A stretch of 12,500 nucleotides of DNA from assembly GCA_035647815.1 (NCBI GenBank), contig DASRMR010000046.1, positions 1-12,500 of the forward strand. The letters run 5' to 3'. The DNA is from JAAYRQ01 sp035647815. GTDB lineage: Bacteria; Bacillota; Syntrophomonadia; Syntrophomonadales; Syntrophomonadaceae. Made by a program: the position numbers and the translations under genes. Position 1 is the first letter of the stretch. Each line of letters opens with the position of its first letter. The notes under the pieces were generated by a model, which was given only the letters and a program-made list of their open reading frames with translations, was not told the DNA's origin and did no database searches. This document shows positions 1 through 6,465 of the stretch, piece by piece.

Positions 1-1121
1 GAGAATGCTACTGCTTGAACTTTGTTGGCATCTGGAAGGCGATTAGCATAGCCATACCAATCACTATAAAATGACATTGAAACAAGTGTAAAGAGTAGCG
101 CATAGATTATGAACCCTTTATAAGTGCCAATTACCCGGTAAGATTTGCGCAGTAACATTTCAGCTATGAAGTAACCTACCATACCTGCAAATAATAGTAA
201 TAATACCGGAAGTAAGAAACTATTAGACTGGATGTTGAAAACTCCGATTAAAATCATGCCTAAAGCTAAGCTAGTACAAAAAGTTATCCCATACTTAAAT
301 ATAGGATTTAATTTTCTAATAGCTATAACATCGCCGGCATTTTCCATTTTGCGGTTTTTATATAATTTTAAAGCTAGCCAAGTTAGTAATACGCCTAGTA
401 AAAAGTAGCTTAACCATACTATCCAGTCTGTTTGTATAGATGCGGTATGTGCAGCTAAAGAAGTATGAACTATAGGAGTTGCTTTAATCATTAACATCTC
501 AGATCTAGCCAAACCAGCCGAATAACCATAAAGGAAGAACCCTAAAAAGAATTGACTTAAAGCTTCTATTCCTATAAGGAAAAAGTTTGCTATACCAAAA
601 AACACAATATGAGCAATAATATTACCGGTTAGCATGCCTATAGTTACGGCTGCAGAATATAGCAAGACACTTAATGATGAAAATATAAATAGCCATTTAC
701 TTAATCCTAAAATATCTAGACAATTATAATTAAGTCCGATTCCGATTAGAATTAGGAAAAATAGTAATAAAGGAATTAGTATCATTAATAAACCTGATAA
801 ATAATTACTAAAAAACATAGTCTGACGTTTATATGGTAAAGCATTTACCATAGCAGTTGGTACAGTATTATGCATATATGCAAAGACTCCAACAGCTATG
901 GCAATACTGAAAAGAGCTATTACTACAGATAATGTTGTAGTGGAACTATAGACGTAATTCATAAATTCGCCTGGCAATATTAGTCGTTCATAATTAGTAT
1001 TCATGACCATACCTAGACTTAGTATAGATACGAAAAGTGTGTATGCTGCGAATATAGGCCAAAATCTTTGTAAGTTTTTATAAATTATTGCTTTACTAAA
1101 TAATGGTGCTTTTGATTGCAT
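1..1121 (-). CDS. ABC transporter permease, YtrC/YtrD-like (partial, C-terminus off the left edge)
   Basis: This is the membrane subunit of the exporter whose ATPase is encoded just upstream. The frame stays open from the ATG at 1121 to the window edge, giving 373 residues without a stop. The N-terminus is short and cytoplasmic (MQSKAPLFSK), followed by about nine hydrophobic segments, roughly at residues 20-40, 60-82, 105-127, 142-162, 165-195, 235-257, 280-298, 303-325 and 343-358. After the last one comes a stretch around RLPDANKV that resembles the start of the extracytoplasmic domain of YtrC/YtrD-type permeases. An AGGAGG lies 8 nt before the ATG, inside the end of the ATPase gene; the two genes overlap by 26 bp, which suggests translational coupling. 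Substrate is unknown; relatives respond to cell-envelope antibiotics (family knowledge). The family call is good, the exact subfamily less certain. Confidence 0.8.
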   Translation of the reverse strand, partial: MQSKAPLFSKAIIYKNLQRFWPIFAAYTLFVSILSLGMVMNTNYERLILPGEFMNYVYSSTTTLSVVIALFSIAIAVGVFAYMHNTVPTAMVNALPYKRQTMFFSNYLSGLLMILIPLLLFFLILIGIGLNYNCLDILGLSKWLFIFSSLSVLLYSAAVTIGMLTGNIIAHIVFFGIANFFLIGIEALSQFFLGFFLYGYSAGLARSEMLMIKATPIVHTSLAAHTASIQTDWIVWLSYFLLGVLLTWLALKLYKNRKMENAGDVIAIRKLNPIFKYGITFCTSLALGMILIGVFNIQSNSFLLPVLLLLFAGMVGYFIAEMLLRKSYRVIGTYKGFIIYALLFTLVSMSFYSDWYGYANRLPDANKVQAVAF

Positions 1122-1989
1122 AATCCATACCTCCTAACTCGTGGATAAATATTTCCTCTAAAGATAGTGGTAAAACATCGACCATCAAAGGATTAAATTT
1201 AGTCGCATTTTTCATGATTTTTTCTCGCTCTCCGCGTACTACTAATTGAATAACACTACCCATTCGATTTTCAGATAAAATATCTAATCCTGTAAACGCA
1301 GGTGGTTCATCATGAAAAGCCATTTGTAATTTAAAAATATTACTCTGCATTTCATCCAGATTTCGTTCTAAAACCACTTCACCTTCATGCATTATTCCTA
1401 CATGGTCACAAACATCTTCTAGTTCCCTTAAGTTATGAGATGAAACGAATACTGTTGCTTGTCGTTCTGCTACATCTTGGAAGATTAAACTCCAAACTTT
1501 GCGACGAGCTACTGGATCTAATCCATCCATAGGTTCATCTAGAATCAACACATCAGGCATAGCTGATAAGGCTAAGATAAAAGCTACATGTTTTTTCATC
1601 CCTCTAGAAAAACGGCGAATAGGCATTTGTTGATCTAGGGGGAATAGGGGTATAAGTTTTTCTAAACGCTCATGGTTAAAATCAGGATAAACTTGAGCGT
1701 AGAATTTAATCATATCTTTTAAATTCGCCTGCGGGAAAAAGTATATATCATCTGGAACATAGGCGATTTTACTCTTGATTACGGGATTATCAAAGACTTC
1801 CTTTCCGTTTATCTTAATACTGCCTTGATCAGGAATTAAGATTCCGACCATATGTTTTATAAGTGTAGTCTTACCAGAACCATTTGGCCCCACTATTCCA
1901 TAGACAGACGATTCCGGAACCGTTATATTTACATCGCGTAAAGCCTGAAATCCATCAAAAGATTTATGAAGGCCGCGTACTTCTATCAT
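1096..1989 (-). CDS. ABC transporter ATP-binding protein, YtrB-like
   Basis: This is the cytoplasmic ATPase subunit of an ABC exporter. All key motifs are visible in 297 residues: Walker A GPNGSGKT (34-41), a divergent signature FSRGM in place of LSGGQ (127-131), Walker B VLILDE (147-152) with a D-loop GLD (156-158), and the H-loop histidine H185. The region after 215 is the family's variable C-terminal extension. The ATG at 1989 is preceded by AAAGGAGG with a somewhat long spacer of 11 nt, and lies 21 nt after the GntR stop, so both sit in one transcript from the promoter at 2426-2454. The gene end overlaps the permease start by 26 bp in another frame. The GntR-ATPase-permease order matches B. 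subtilis ytrABC(D), a system induced by antibiotics acting on lipid II; that role is inferred from layout only. Confidence 0.9.
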   Translation of the reverse strand: MIEVRGLHKSFDGFQALRDVNITVPESSVYGIVGPNGSGKTTLIKHMVGILIPDQGSIKINGKEVFDNPVIKSKIAYVPDDIYFFPQANLKDMIKFYAQVYPDFNHERLEKLIPLFPLDQQMPIRRFSRGMKKHVAFILALSAMPDVLILDEPMDGLDPVARRKVWSLIFQDVAERQATVFVSSHNLRELEDVCDHVGIMHEGEVVLERNLDEMQSNIFKLQMAFHDEPPAFTGLDILSENRMGSVIQLVVRGEREKIMKNATKFNPLMVDVLPLSLEEIFIHELGGMDYAIKSTII

Positions 1990-2010
1990 TTTATATGTAA
2001 CCTCCTTTAT

Positions 2011-2379
2011 TCAATCTAATTTATCTAAAATTTTTATAATTTCTTCTTTAGTAATTCCCAGATAGATAAGTTCCCGTGCCCTAGTTTCTACTTCTTTCAT
2101 TAAGCTTTCTATTTTATCTTGGTTTTTGCCTGGGACCATTGCAGCTACAAAAGTACCTTTACCTGATACTTGATAAACATAACCTTCAACCTCTAATTCA
2201 CGATAAGCTTTTTGGATAGTATTAGGGTTAATAGCGAGGGTTTGTGCCATTTCCCGTACAGATGGGATTTTCTCGTCATTTACTAATACACCGCAGATGA
2301 TAAGATTTTTAAATCCATCTCTAACTTGTTCGAAAATCGGCTGGGGATTTTTCAAATCTATACTGATGATAATAACCAC
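2011..2379 (-). CDS. GntR-family transcriptional regulator, YtrA subfamily
   Basis: This is a short GntR regulator (about 120 residues) with a winged helix-turn-helix at roughly residues 8-78 (PIFEQVRDGF, IPSVREMAQTL, NPNTIQKAYRELEVEG, GKGTFV) and only a short helical tail (about 85-122). That lack of a large effector domain defines the YtrA subfamily. It heads the operon for the ABC exporter and most likely represses it by binding the dyad at 2402-2435. The start is unusual. An in-frame TAG (2383-2385) lies just upstream, and the only GTG (2379) is inside the AGGAGG itself. The best-spaced codons are ATT at 2373 or ATC at 2370, which would give MIISIDLKN or MISIDLKN, N-termini usual for this family. 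The next TTG (2355) is too far from the ribosome binding site. Coordinates use the GTG by convention. Confidence 0.9.
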   Translation of the reverse strand: MVIIISIDLKNPQPIFEQVRDGFKNLIICGVLVNDEKIPSVREMAQTLAINPNTIQKAYRELEVEGYVYQVSGKGTFVAAMVPGKNQDKIESLMKEVETRARELIYLGITKEEIIKILDKLD

Positions 2380-2384
2380 CTCCT
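2379..2384 (-). promoter_or_regulatory. Shine-Dalgarno AGGAGG of the GntR gene, overlapping the only GTG
   Basis: A perfect AGGAGG (minus strand) whose final G is the first base of the only in-frame GTG. A ribosome bound here would place its P site near 2370-2373, where the codons are ATT and ATC. This site therefore argues for a non-canonical start codon for the regulator. Confidence 0.7.
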
Positions 2385-2401
2385 ACTTTTAAATTATTCA
2401 G

Positions 2402-2435
2402 AGTGTACAGCGTGTATTACAACACATAGTACACT
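2402..2435. promoter_or_regulatory. Dyad operator for the YtrA-like repressor
   Basis: An inverted repeat with perfect outer arms AGTGTAC (2402-2408) and GTACACT (2429-2435), and inner matching GTGT (2412-2415) and ACAC (2422-2425), all symmetric about 2418/2419. It covers the -10 box and predicted start point of the GntR-ABC promoter, as expected for autorepression. YtrA proteins are known to bind AGTGTA/TACACT-type inverted repeats in front of their own operon. The spacing here is wider than a simple two-half-site operator, so two dimers might bind. Confidence 0.75.
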
Positions 2436-2454
2436 GGAAAAGATTTCATGTCAA
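2426..2454 (-). promoter_or_regulatory. Sigma-A promoter of the GntR-ABC operon
   Basis: On the minus strand a perfect -35 TTGACA (2449-2454) is followed after exactly 17 bp by -10 TACTAT (2426-2431). Transcription should start near 2418-2420, about 40 nt upstream of the regulator's ribosome binding site. The -10 box lies inside the dyad operator. Confidence 0.8.
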
Positions 2455-2463
2455 TATACATTT

Positions 2464-2490
2464 TTGCCTAAGTTTATTTTGTGATAAAAT
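2464..2490 (+). promoter_or_regulatory. Possible promoter of the YibE/F gene
   Basis: A candidate -35 TTGCCT (2464-2469) and -10 TAAAAT (2485-2490) separated by only 15 bp, 30 nt before the start codon. The short spacer makes this weak or in need of an activator. It lies back to back with the GntR promoter: the two -35 boxes are 9 bp apart. Confidence 0.35.
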
Positions 2491-2519
2491 AAAGCAAATT
2501 TTAAAAAAAGGAGAGGTCA

Positions 2520-3659
2520 ATGAGAAGAATTAAAACATTAATTGGGGTATTAACTTTGTTTACTATATTTATTGGAGCTATTCCTGTACTAGCTAATCCA
2601 ATTGTTAGTGATGAAAATATGCCTGTAGAAACATACGAAAAAGCCCGAGTTATTGAAATAGTGAATATCGAACCTGAAGATGATGAGGGTATGGAAGGAT
2701 TAGTGTTTCAAGAACAACTAGTTACGGTAAAAATGTTATCAGGAGAAAGTAAAGGGCAGACGATAGAAGTGACTAATACTTTATCAGGTAGTAAAGGTTG
2801 GGATTTAGAAGTTAAGCCTAATGATAAAGTTATAATGTATAAAGTCGAACATGAGGGGGAACCGGCAGAATTATTTTTATATGATCTAGTTCGGGTACCT
2901 TACTTGAGTTATTTAATCATATTTTTTGTTTTATCTTTAGTTATAATAGGTGGTATTAAAGGAGTTAAATCATTAGTAGCTCTAGGTTTGACAGTCTTAG
3001 CTATCTACAAAATATTATTGCCTGCCATACTAAAAGGTAGTTCGCCATTATTGATAACTATAGTAATTATAATAGGTGTTACTATGTTAACTATGCTGAT
3101 AATTGCTGGTTTTAGTAAAAAGTCAGCCTCAGCGACTATGGGAACTATAGGTGGAGTAATAATTGCAGGTATAATAGCTTTAATAATAGGAAATTTAGCC
3201 CATCTAACTGGCTTTGCCTCAGAAGAAAGCAGGATGCTACTCCATGTAGAAGGCTTAGATATTAATATGCAAGGGGTTTTATTTGCAGGAATTATAATTG
3301 GTGCTTTAGGTGCAACTATGGATGTAGCGATGTCTATAGCTTCATCAATTGAAGAAATAAAAAAGGCTAATCCAGATTTATCTTTTAAGGAGTTAATGAG
3401 ATCAGGTATGAATGTAGGTCAAGACATAATGGGAACTATGACTAATACTTTAATTCTTGCTTATACTGGTGGAGCTCTACCTTTATTAATCCTTTATATG
3501 GCATATGATACTTCCGCCATAGAAATTTTAAACTCAGAATTAATTGCTACGGAAGTAGTTAGGGCAGTAGTAGGAAGTATTGGCTTAGTTTTCAGTGTGC
3601 CTATTACAGCTTTTGTAGCTAGTTTATTAGCAGCTAAGGAAAAAGTGAAATCATTATAA
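2520..3659 (+). CDS. YibE/F family membrane protein
   Basis: A 379-residue multipass membrane protein of the YibE/F-like family, whose molecular function is unknown. Residues 1-25 form a signal peptide (positive MRRIK, hydrophobic core, likely cleavage after VLA). Residues 26-125 are an extracytoplasmic beta-rich part containing VTVKMLSGESKGQTIEV and a KPNDKVIMY stretch. Then come about seven membrane segments (roughly 128-147, 150-170, 176-197, 206-226, 252-270, 308-328, 345-370), with the family-typical GATMDVAMSIASSI (263-276) after the fifth and NVGQDIMGTMTNT (298-310) before the sixth. Length is normal for the single-protein Gram-positive form. The start is supported by AAAGGAG 8 nt upstream. 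It is a single-gene unit, divergent from the GntR operon and ended by the hairpin at 3671-3710. Membership in the YtrA regulon is not supported, since the operator lies beyond its promoter. Confidence 0.88.
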   Translation: MRRIKTLIGVLTLFTIFIGAIPVLANPIVSDENMPVETYEKARVIEIVNIEPEDDEGMEGLVFQEQLVTVKMLSGESKGQTIEVTNTLSGSKGWDLEVKPNDKVIMYKVEHEGEPAELFLYDLVRVPYLSYLIIFFVLSLVIIGGIKGVKSLVALGLTVLAIYKILLPAILKGSSPLLITIVIIIGVTMLTMLIIAGFSKKSASATMGTIGGVIIAGIIALIIGNLAHLTGFASEESRMLLHVEGLDINMQGVLFAGIIIGALGATMDVAMSIASSIEEIKKANPDLSFKELMRSGMNVGQDIMGTMTNTLILAYTGGALPLLILYMAYDTSAIEILNSELIATEVVRAVVGSIGLVFSVPITAFVASLLAAKEKVKSL

Positions 3660-3670
3660 TAAATACTAAG

Positions 3671-3710
3671 AAGGGTAAGGAAACATTTCATTTAATGTTT
3701 CCTTATCCTT
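3671..3710. terminator. Bidirectional hairpin terminator between convergent genes
   Basis: A 16-bp stem (3671-3686 with 3695-3710; one G-U pair in the plus-strand RNA) around the 8-nt loop TTCATTTA. It lies 12 bp after the YibE/F stop and 16 bp after the convergent thioesterase stop, so it can serve both. The T-tracts on either side are short (TTAATTTT on the plus strand), so efficiency may rest on the long stem. Confidence 0.75.
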
Positions 3711-3726
3711 AATTTTCGACATTTTA

Positions 3727-4128
3727 CTAATCGTTATTTACAATTGCCATCGTACAACGTGAAATACAGATCAGCTTTTCATCTTCATCATAAATTCTAA
3801 TATCCCAGACTAAAGTTTTTCTTCCTGTATGTATAGGAATTCCTATAGCTTTAACTATTCCATCTCGTTTGCTACGAATATGATTAGCATTGATTTCTAA
3901 TCCTACAGCATGTTGATTATTTTTATCAATAAACTGATAACTGCCAGCTGATGCTACAGTTTCAGCAATAACTACTGATACTCCGCCATGGAGTAAACCA
4001 AAAGGTTGGTGAGTCTTAGGTGTAACTGGCATGGTAGCTACTACACGTTCAGGTGTATATTCGATAATATCTATACCTAAAGTTGCCATAATTGTATTAC
4101 TTATATCAAATGGATCAGCTTTCGTCAT
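3727..4128 (-). CDS. PaaI/MenI-type hotdog-fold acyl-CoA thioesterase
   Basis: A 133-residue single-domain hotdog thioesterase that would hydrolyse a short, aromatic or branched acyl-CoA to free acid and CoA in the cytoplasm. The diagnostic block is QPFGLLHGGVSVVIAETVAS (41-60): H47-G48-G49 caps the central helix and E56 is at the position of the catalytic glutamate in the YdiI/MenI and PaaI group. The C-terminal strands (HAVGLEINANHIR, VKAIGIPIHTGRKTLVWDIRI, LICISRCTMAI) complete the fold. Related enzymes include DHNA-CoA, phenylacetyl-CoA and salicylyl-CoA thioesterases; sequence alone does not choose. AGGAGGG precedes the ATG at normal spacing. It is monocistronic, with its own promoter and a palindrome in the leader, and divergent from the CoA-transferase operon, so a shared role in acyl-CoA turnover is plausible. 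Confidence 0.88.
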   Translation of the reverse strand: MTKADPFDISNTIMATLGIDIIEYTPERVVATMPVTPKTHQPFGLLHGGVSVVIAETVASAGSYQFIDKNNQHAVGLEINANHIRSKRDGIVKAIGIPIHTGRKTLVWDIRIYDEDEKLICISRCTMAIVNND

Positions 4129-4142
4129 GTTTTCCCTCCTGC

Positions 4143-4161
4143 GTATCTAGATTCTAGATAC
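4143..4161. promoter_or_regulatory. Perfect 19-bp palindrome in the thioesterase leader, likely operator
   Basis: GTATCTAGA, a central T, then TCTAGATAC: 9-bp arms with no mismatch. It begins about 12 nt downstream of the predicted transcription start and ends 14 nt before the start codon, just upstream of the ribosome binding site. It could be a repressor site (MarR- or TetR-like dyad) or a small RNA hairpin near the site of initiation. Confidence 0.6.
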
Positions 4162-4180
4162 TTCTAATAAATATATTCCA

Positions 4181-4209
4181 ATTATAAAACTCTTTACTTA
4201 TTAGCACAA
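4181..4209 (-). promoter_or_regulatory. Sigma-A promoter of the thioesterase gene
   Basis: On the minus strand, -35 TTGTGC (4204-4209), a 17-bp spacer and a perfect -10 TATAAT (4181-4186). Predicted start near 4174, about 45 nt upstream of the ATG. Confidence 0.65.
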
Positions 4210-4266
4210 ATAATTTCGGTACAAATGACCATACCACATGGATAAAATTTACATGGGATATTATGG

Positions 4267-4295
4267 TTGAAAAAAATAACTAGCAATGCTAAAAT
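4267..4295 (+). promoter_or_regulatory. Sigma-A promoter of the CoA-transferase/transporter operon
   Basis: -35 TTGAAA (4267-4272), a 17-bp spacer and -10 TAAAAT (4290-4295). Predicted start near 4302, leaving a 5' leader of about 70 nt. It is divergent from the thioesterase promoter, with 57 bp between the two -35 boxes. Confidence 0.6.
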
Positions 4296-4304
4296 CATGT
4301 GTAA

Positions 4305-4321
4305 GAATATTTTGAATATTC
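4305..4321. promoter_or_regulatory. Dyad just downstream of the CoA-transferase promoter
   Basis: GAATATT, TTG, AATATTC: perfect 7-bp arms around 3 nt, lying at about +4 to +20 of the predicted transcript. The position fits a repressor site. The stem is almost all A-T, so it would be a poor RNA hairpin. Confidence 0.4.
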
Positions 4322-4373
4322 CAGCATATAGCTTTAGTGATGTTTATTTAGAAAAACTGAGGGGGGTTAGATT

Positions 4374-5687
4374 ATGAGTTGGGCAGAAATGTACAGCCAG
4401 AAATTATGTAGCAGTGAGGAAGCAGTGAAGCTGATAAAAGATGGTGATAAACTAGCTTTTCCATTAGGAAATGGTATTCCAGTTAGCTTATTAGAAGCTT
4501 TAGCAGAACGAACTGATTTTAAGGATTTAGTGATTTTTGGGGGATTAGAGATATTCCCAATCAAGTTTTTTAATGCTGAATTTCTAAAGGCTAATCCACA
4601 ATTTAAGTATACTAGTTTATATTGTGGGCCATTTATTCGAGATGCTATTAAGCAAAAAGCTGCAAGTTATATGCCTATACGTTTAGCTCAAGGGCCTGAA
4701 TTAGTAGAAAAGGACCACATGGTAACTGATTTATTGATGTTAACTGTTTCGCCTATGGACAAACATGGCTATTTTAGTTGTGGAACTCACCCGGATTTTA
4801 TTTATCCTGTTATAGGTTATGGCAGACATAGAAATGTTATTGCACAAGTGTCGGAAAATACTCCTCGTACTTGGGGAGATAATCATATTCATATAAGTGA
4901 AATAGACAGAATAGTAGAGTTTACCCAGCCTTTATTAGAACTTCCCGATATGCCACCTACTTCTGACGAGGAGATTATAGGGGGATATGTTGCGGAAATG
5001 GTACCAGATGGGGCTACTATCCAGTTAGGCATTGGCGGAGTACCTGCTGTAGTAGCTAGATTATTAAAGACTAAAAAGGATTTAGGAGTACATTCGGAAA
5101 TGCTCTGTGATGCTATGGTGGAATTATATGAAGCTGGAGTTATCAACAATAGTCGTAAAAGTCTTAAAAAAGGTAAAATGGTAGGAACTTTTGCCTTAGG
5201 AACTCGTAAACTTTATGATTTTGTAGATGATAATCCTTTAGTCGAAATGCATGGCTGTAGTTGGGTTAATAATCCTTTTGTAATAGCTCAAAATGATAAT
5301 GTAATATCAATTAATTCAGCATTAGAAATAGATTTAACTGGCCAGGCTAATGCCGAGTCTCTAGGACCTGTTCACTATAGTGGTACGGGAGGATTTGTTG
5401 ATTTTATGCAAGGAGCGTGGTATTCGAAAGGGGGTAAATCTTTTATAACTTTAACTTCTACTTACACAACATCAAGTGGAGAAATTAAATCACGTATTAT
5501 ACCTACCCTAACTCCGGGAGCTGTTGTAAGTGGGCAAAGAGCTGAAATTCAATATGTAGTTACAGAATATGGCGTGGCCGAGATTAAAGGACGCAACTTT
5601 AAACAAAGAGCTGAAAATCTTATCAATATTTCTCATCCCGATTTTCGTGATGAATTAAGGTTCGAGTTAGGTAAATTATACATTTAG
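4374..5687 (+). CDS. Acetyl-CoA hydrolase/4-hydroxybutyrate CoA-transferase family protein
   Basis: A 437-residue family I CoA-transferase, transferring CoA between an acyl-CoA and a free acid (often acetate) through a glutamyl-CoA intermediate. Visible are the N-terminal domain (1-190) with SPMDKHGYFSCG (126-137), the oxyanion-loop motif QLGIGGVP (217-224), VHSEM (239-243) with the likely catalytic glutamate E242, at the place of the active-site glutamate in 4-hydroxybutyrate CoA-transferase, and INSALEIDLTGQANAES (313-329). The C-terminus has VVTEYGVAEIKGRNFKQRAENLINISHPDFRDEL (395-428), the usual family end. Length is normal. GAGGGGGG lies 7 nt before the ATG. The next gene, 51 bp on, is a monocarboxylate transporter, which supports acetate or another short acid as cosubstrate. 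4-Hydroxybutyrate, butyrate and propionate are possible; the exact substrate cannot be read. A remnant of a related gene lies at 6466-6522. Confidence 0.88.
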   Translation: MSWAEMYSQKLCSSEEAVKLIKDGDKLAFPLGNGIPVSLLEALAERTDFKDLVIFGGLEIFPIKFFNAEFLKANPQFKYTSLYCGPFIRDAIKQKAASYMPIRLAQGPELVEKDHMVTDLLMLTVSPMDKHGYFSCGTHPDFIYPVIGYGRHRNVIAQVSENTPRTWGDNHIHISEIDRIVEFTQPLLELPDMPPTSDEEIIGGYVAEMVPDGATIQLGIGGVPAVVARLLKTKKDLGVHSEMLCDAMVELYEAGVINNSRKSLKKGKMVGTFALGTRKLYDFVDDNPLVEMHGCSWVNNPFVIAQNDNVISINSALEIDLTGQANAESLGPVHYSGTGGFVDFMQGAWYSKGGKSFITLTSTYTTSSGEIKSRIIPTLTPGAVVSGQRAEIQYVVTEYGVAEIKGRNFKQRAENLINISHPDFRDELRFELGKLYI

Positions 5688-5738
5688 TAATGAGGGATTA
5701 ATAAATATTTTGTTTTAATTTTAAAAGGAGGGGTTTTG

Positions 5739-6332
5739 ATGTCAGGTATTAAAGGATGGGCTAATCCTGCACCAGCAGGTCTTGTTGCTTTAGCGATGGC
5801 TTGTTTTTGTTTCTTCGCGCTTTTAACAGGAAAAGTTACTAGTGCTGCAATTCCTTTATTAGGTTGCTGGTTACTTGGTGGTTTCGTAGTTCAAATAACT
5901 GTAGGAATTATAGAAATGCTTGAAGGTAACACTACGGGGGGGAATGTATTTACCTTTTTCGCAGCATTCTTTATGCTTGTCGGGGGAATGGAATTCTTGC
6001 TTAAGTATTTTGCGGGTGTAAATGGTTTAGTTCTTGATACTCGTATTGACGGTTGGGCTTGGGCTACACTTGCTATTGCTCTGATTATGTGGACACCTGC
6101 TTACTTAAAGCAAAGCCCTTTGATTATGTCTCTGGTAGTCTTATTTCTGGATGTAGCTTTACCGCTTATTGCCTTAATGGATATGAAAGTAATATCTTCT
6201 AGTTTTGGTCCTATTGCTGGAATTAGTTTGCTTATAGCTGGAATCTTGGCTCTTTATGTATCTTCATCCATCATACTCAATACCGCCTTTGAAAGACAGG
6301 TATTACCGATGCCAGGACCGATGCTTAAATGA
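5739..6332 (+). CDS. SatP/YaaH-type acetate (monocarboxylate) transporter, GPR1/FUN34/YaaH family
   Basis: A 197-residue membrane protein with six hydrophobic segments (roughly 13-31, 36-60, 70-90, 107-121, 128-147, 158-181). The family hallmark NPAPAGL (9-15) precedes the first segment, and the FTFFAAFFMLVGG stretch (71-83) fits the third. Members carry acetate, succinate and similar acids across the cytoplasmic membrane, coupled to protons or acting as channels. The start chosen is the ATG at 5739, 7 nt after AGGAGG (5726-5731); a TTG one codon upstream would add one residue. It is the second gene of the CoA-transferase operon and is followed by a terminator. The pairing suggests uptake of the acid that accepts CoA, or release of the acid formed. 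Confidence 0.88.
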   Translation: MSGIKGWANPAPAGLVALAMACFCFFALLTGKVTSAAIPLLGCWLLGGFVVQITVGIIEMLEGNTTGGNVFTFFAAFFMLVGGMEFLLKYFAGVNGLVLDTRIDGWAWATLAIALIMWTPAYLKQSPLIMSLVVLFLDVALPLIALMDMKVISSSFGPIAGISLLIAGILALYVSSSIILNTAFERQVLPMPGPMLK

Positions 6333-6370
6333 ATAATTTTTAAATAATAAATTCATTCTTTTAAATATTG

Positions 6371-6404
6371 ACCCACTCACAGTTTTGCTGTTAGTGGGTT
6401 TTTT
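6371..6404 (+). terminator. Rho-independent terminator of the CoA-transferase/transporter operon
   Basis: Stem ACCCACT/AGTGGGT (6371-6377 with 6393-6399), one mismatch, then ACAG/CTGT around TTTTG, directly followed by a run of T residues to 6404. It lies 38 bp after the transporter stop. Confidence 0.88.
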
Positions 6405-6465
6405 GTTTACGAGCCATCTTACTAAATAGTGGCTTGAAAGACTAATCACCCCGATTTCTACCAGT

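Noticed and set aside
3494..3691. Minus-strand open frame antisense to the end of the YibE/F gene
   Set aside because: It mirrors a strong coding frame, has no family motif or ribosome site, and runs through the terminator hairpin.
4236..4260. Short direct repeat ACATGGATA / ACATGGGATA between the divergent thioesterase and CoA-transferase promoters
   Set aside because: It is only 9-10 bases with an insertion in AT-rich DNA; chance is a sufficient explanation.
4210..4373. Riboswitch or T-box in the CoA-transferase leader
   Set aside because: No conserved T-box sequence, no stable multi-helix structure by eye and no terminator before the gene.
4889..5149. Minus-strand open frame inside the CoA-transferase gene
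   Set aside because: It is a shadow of a clearly conserved gene; its proline- and serine-rich reading has no recognisable domain.
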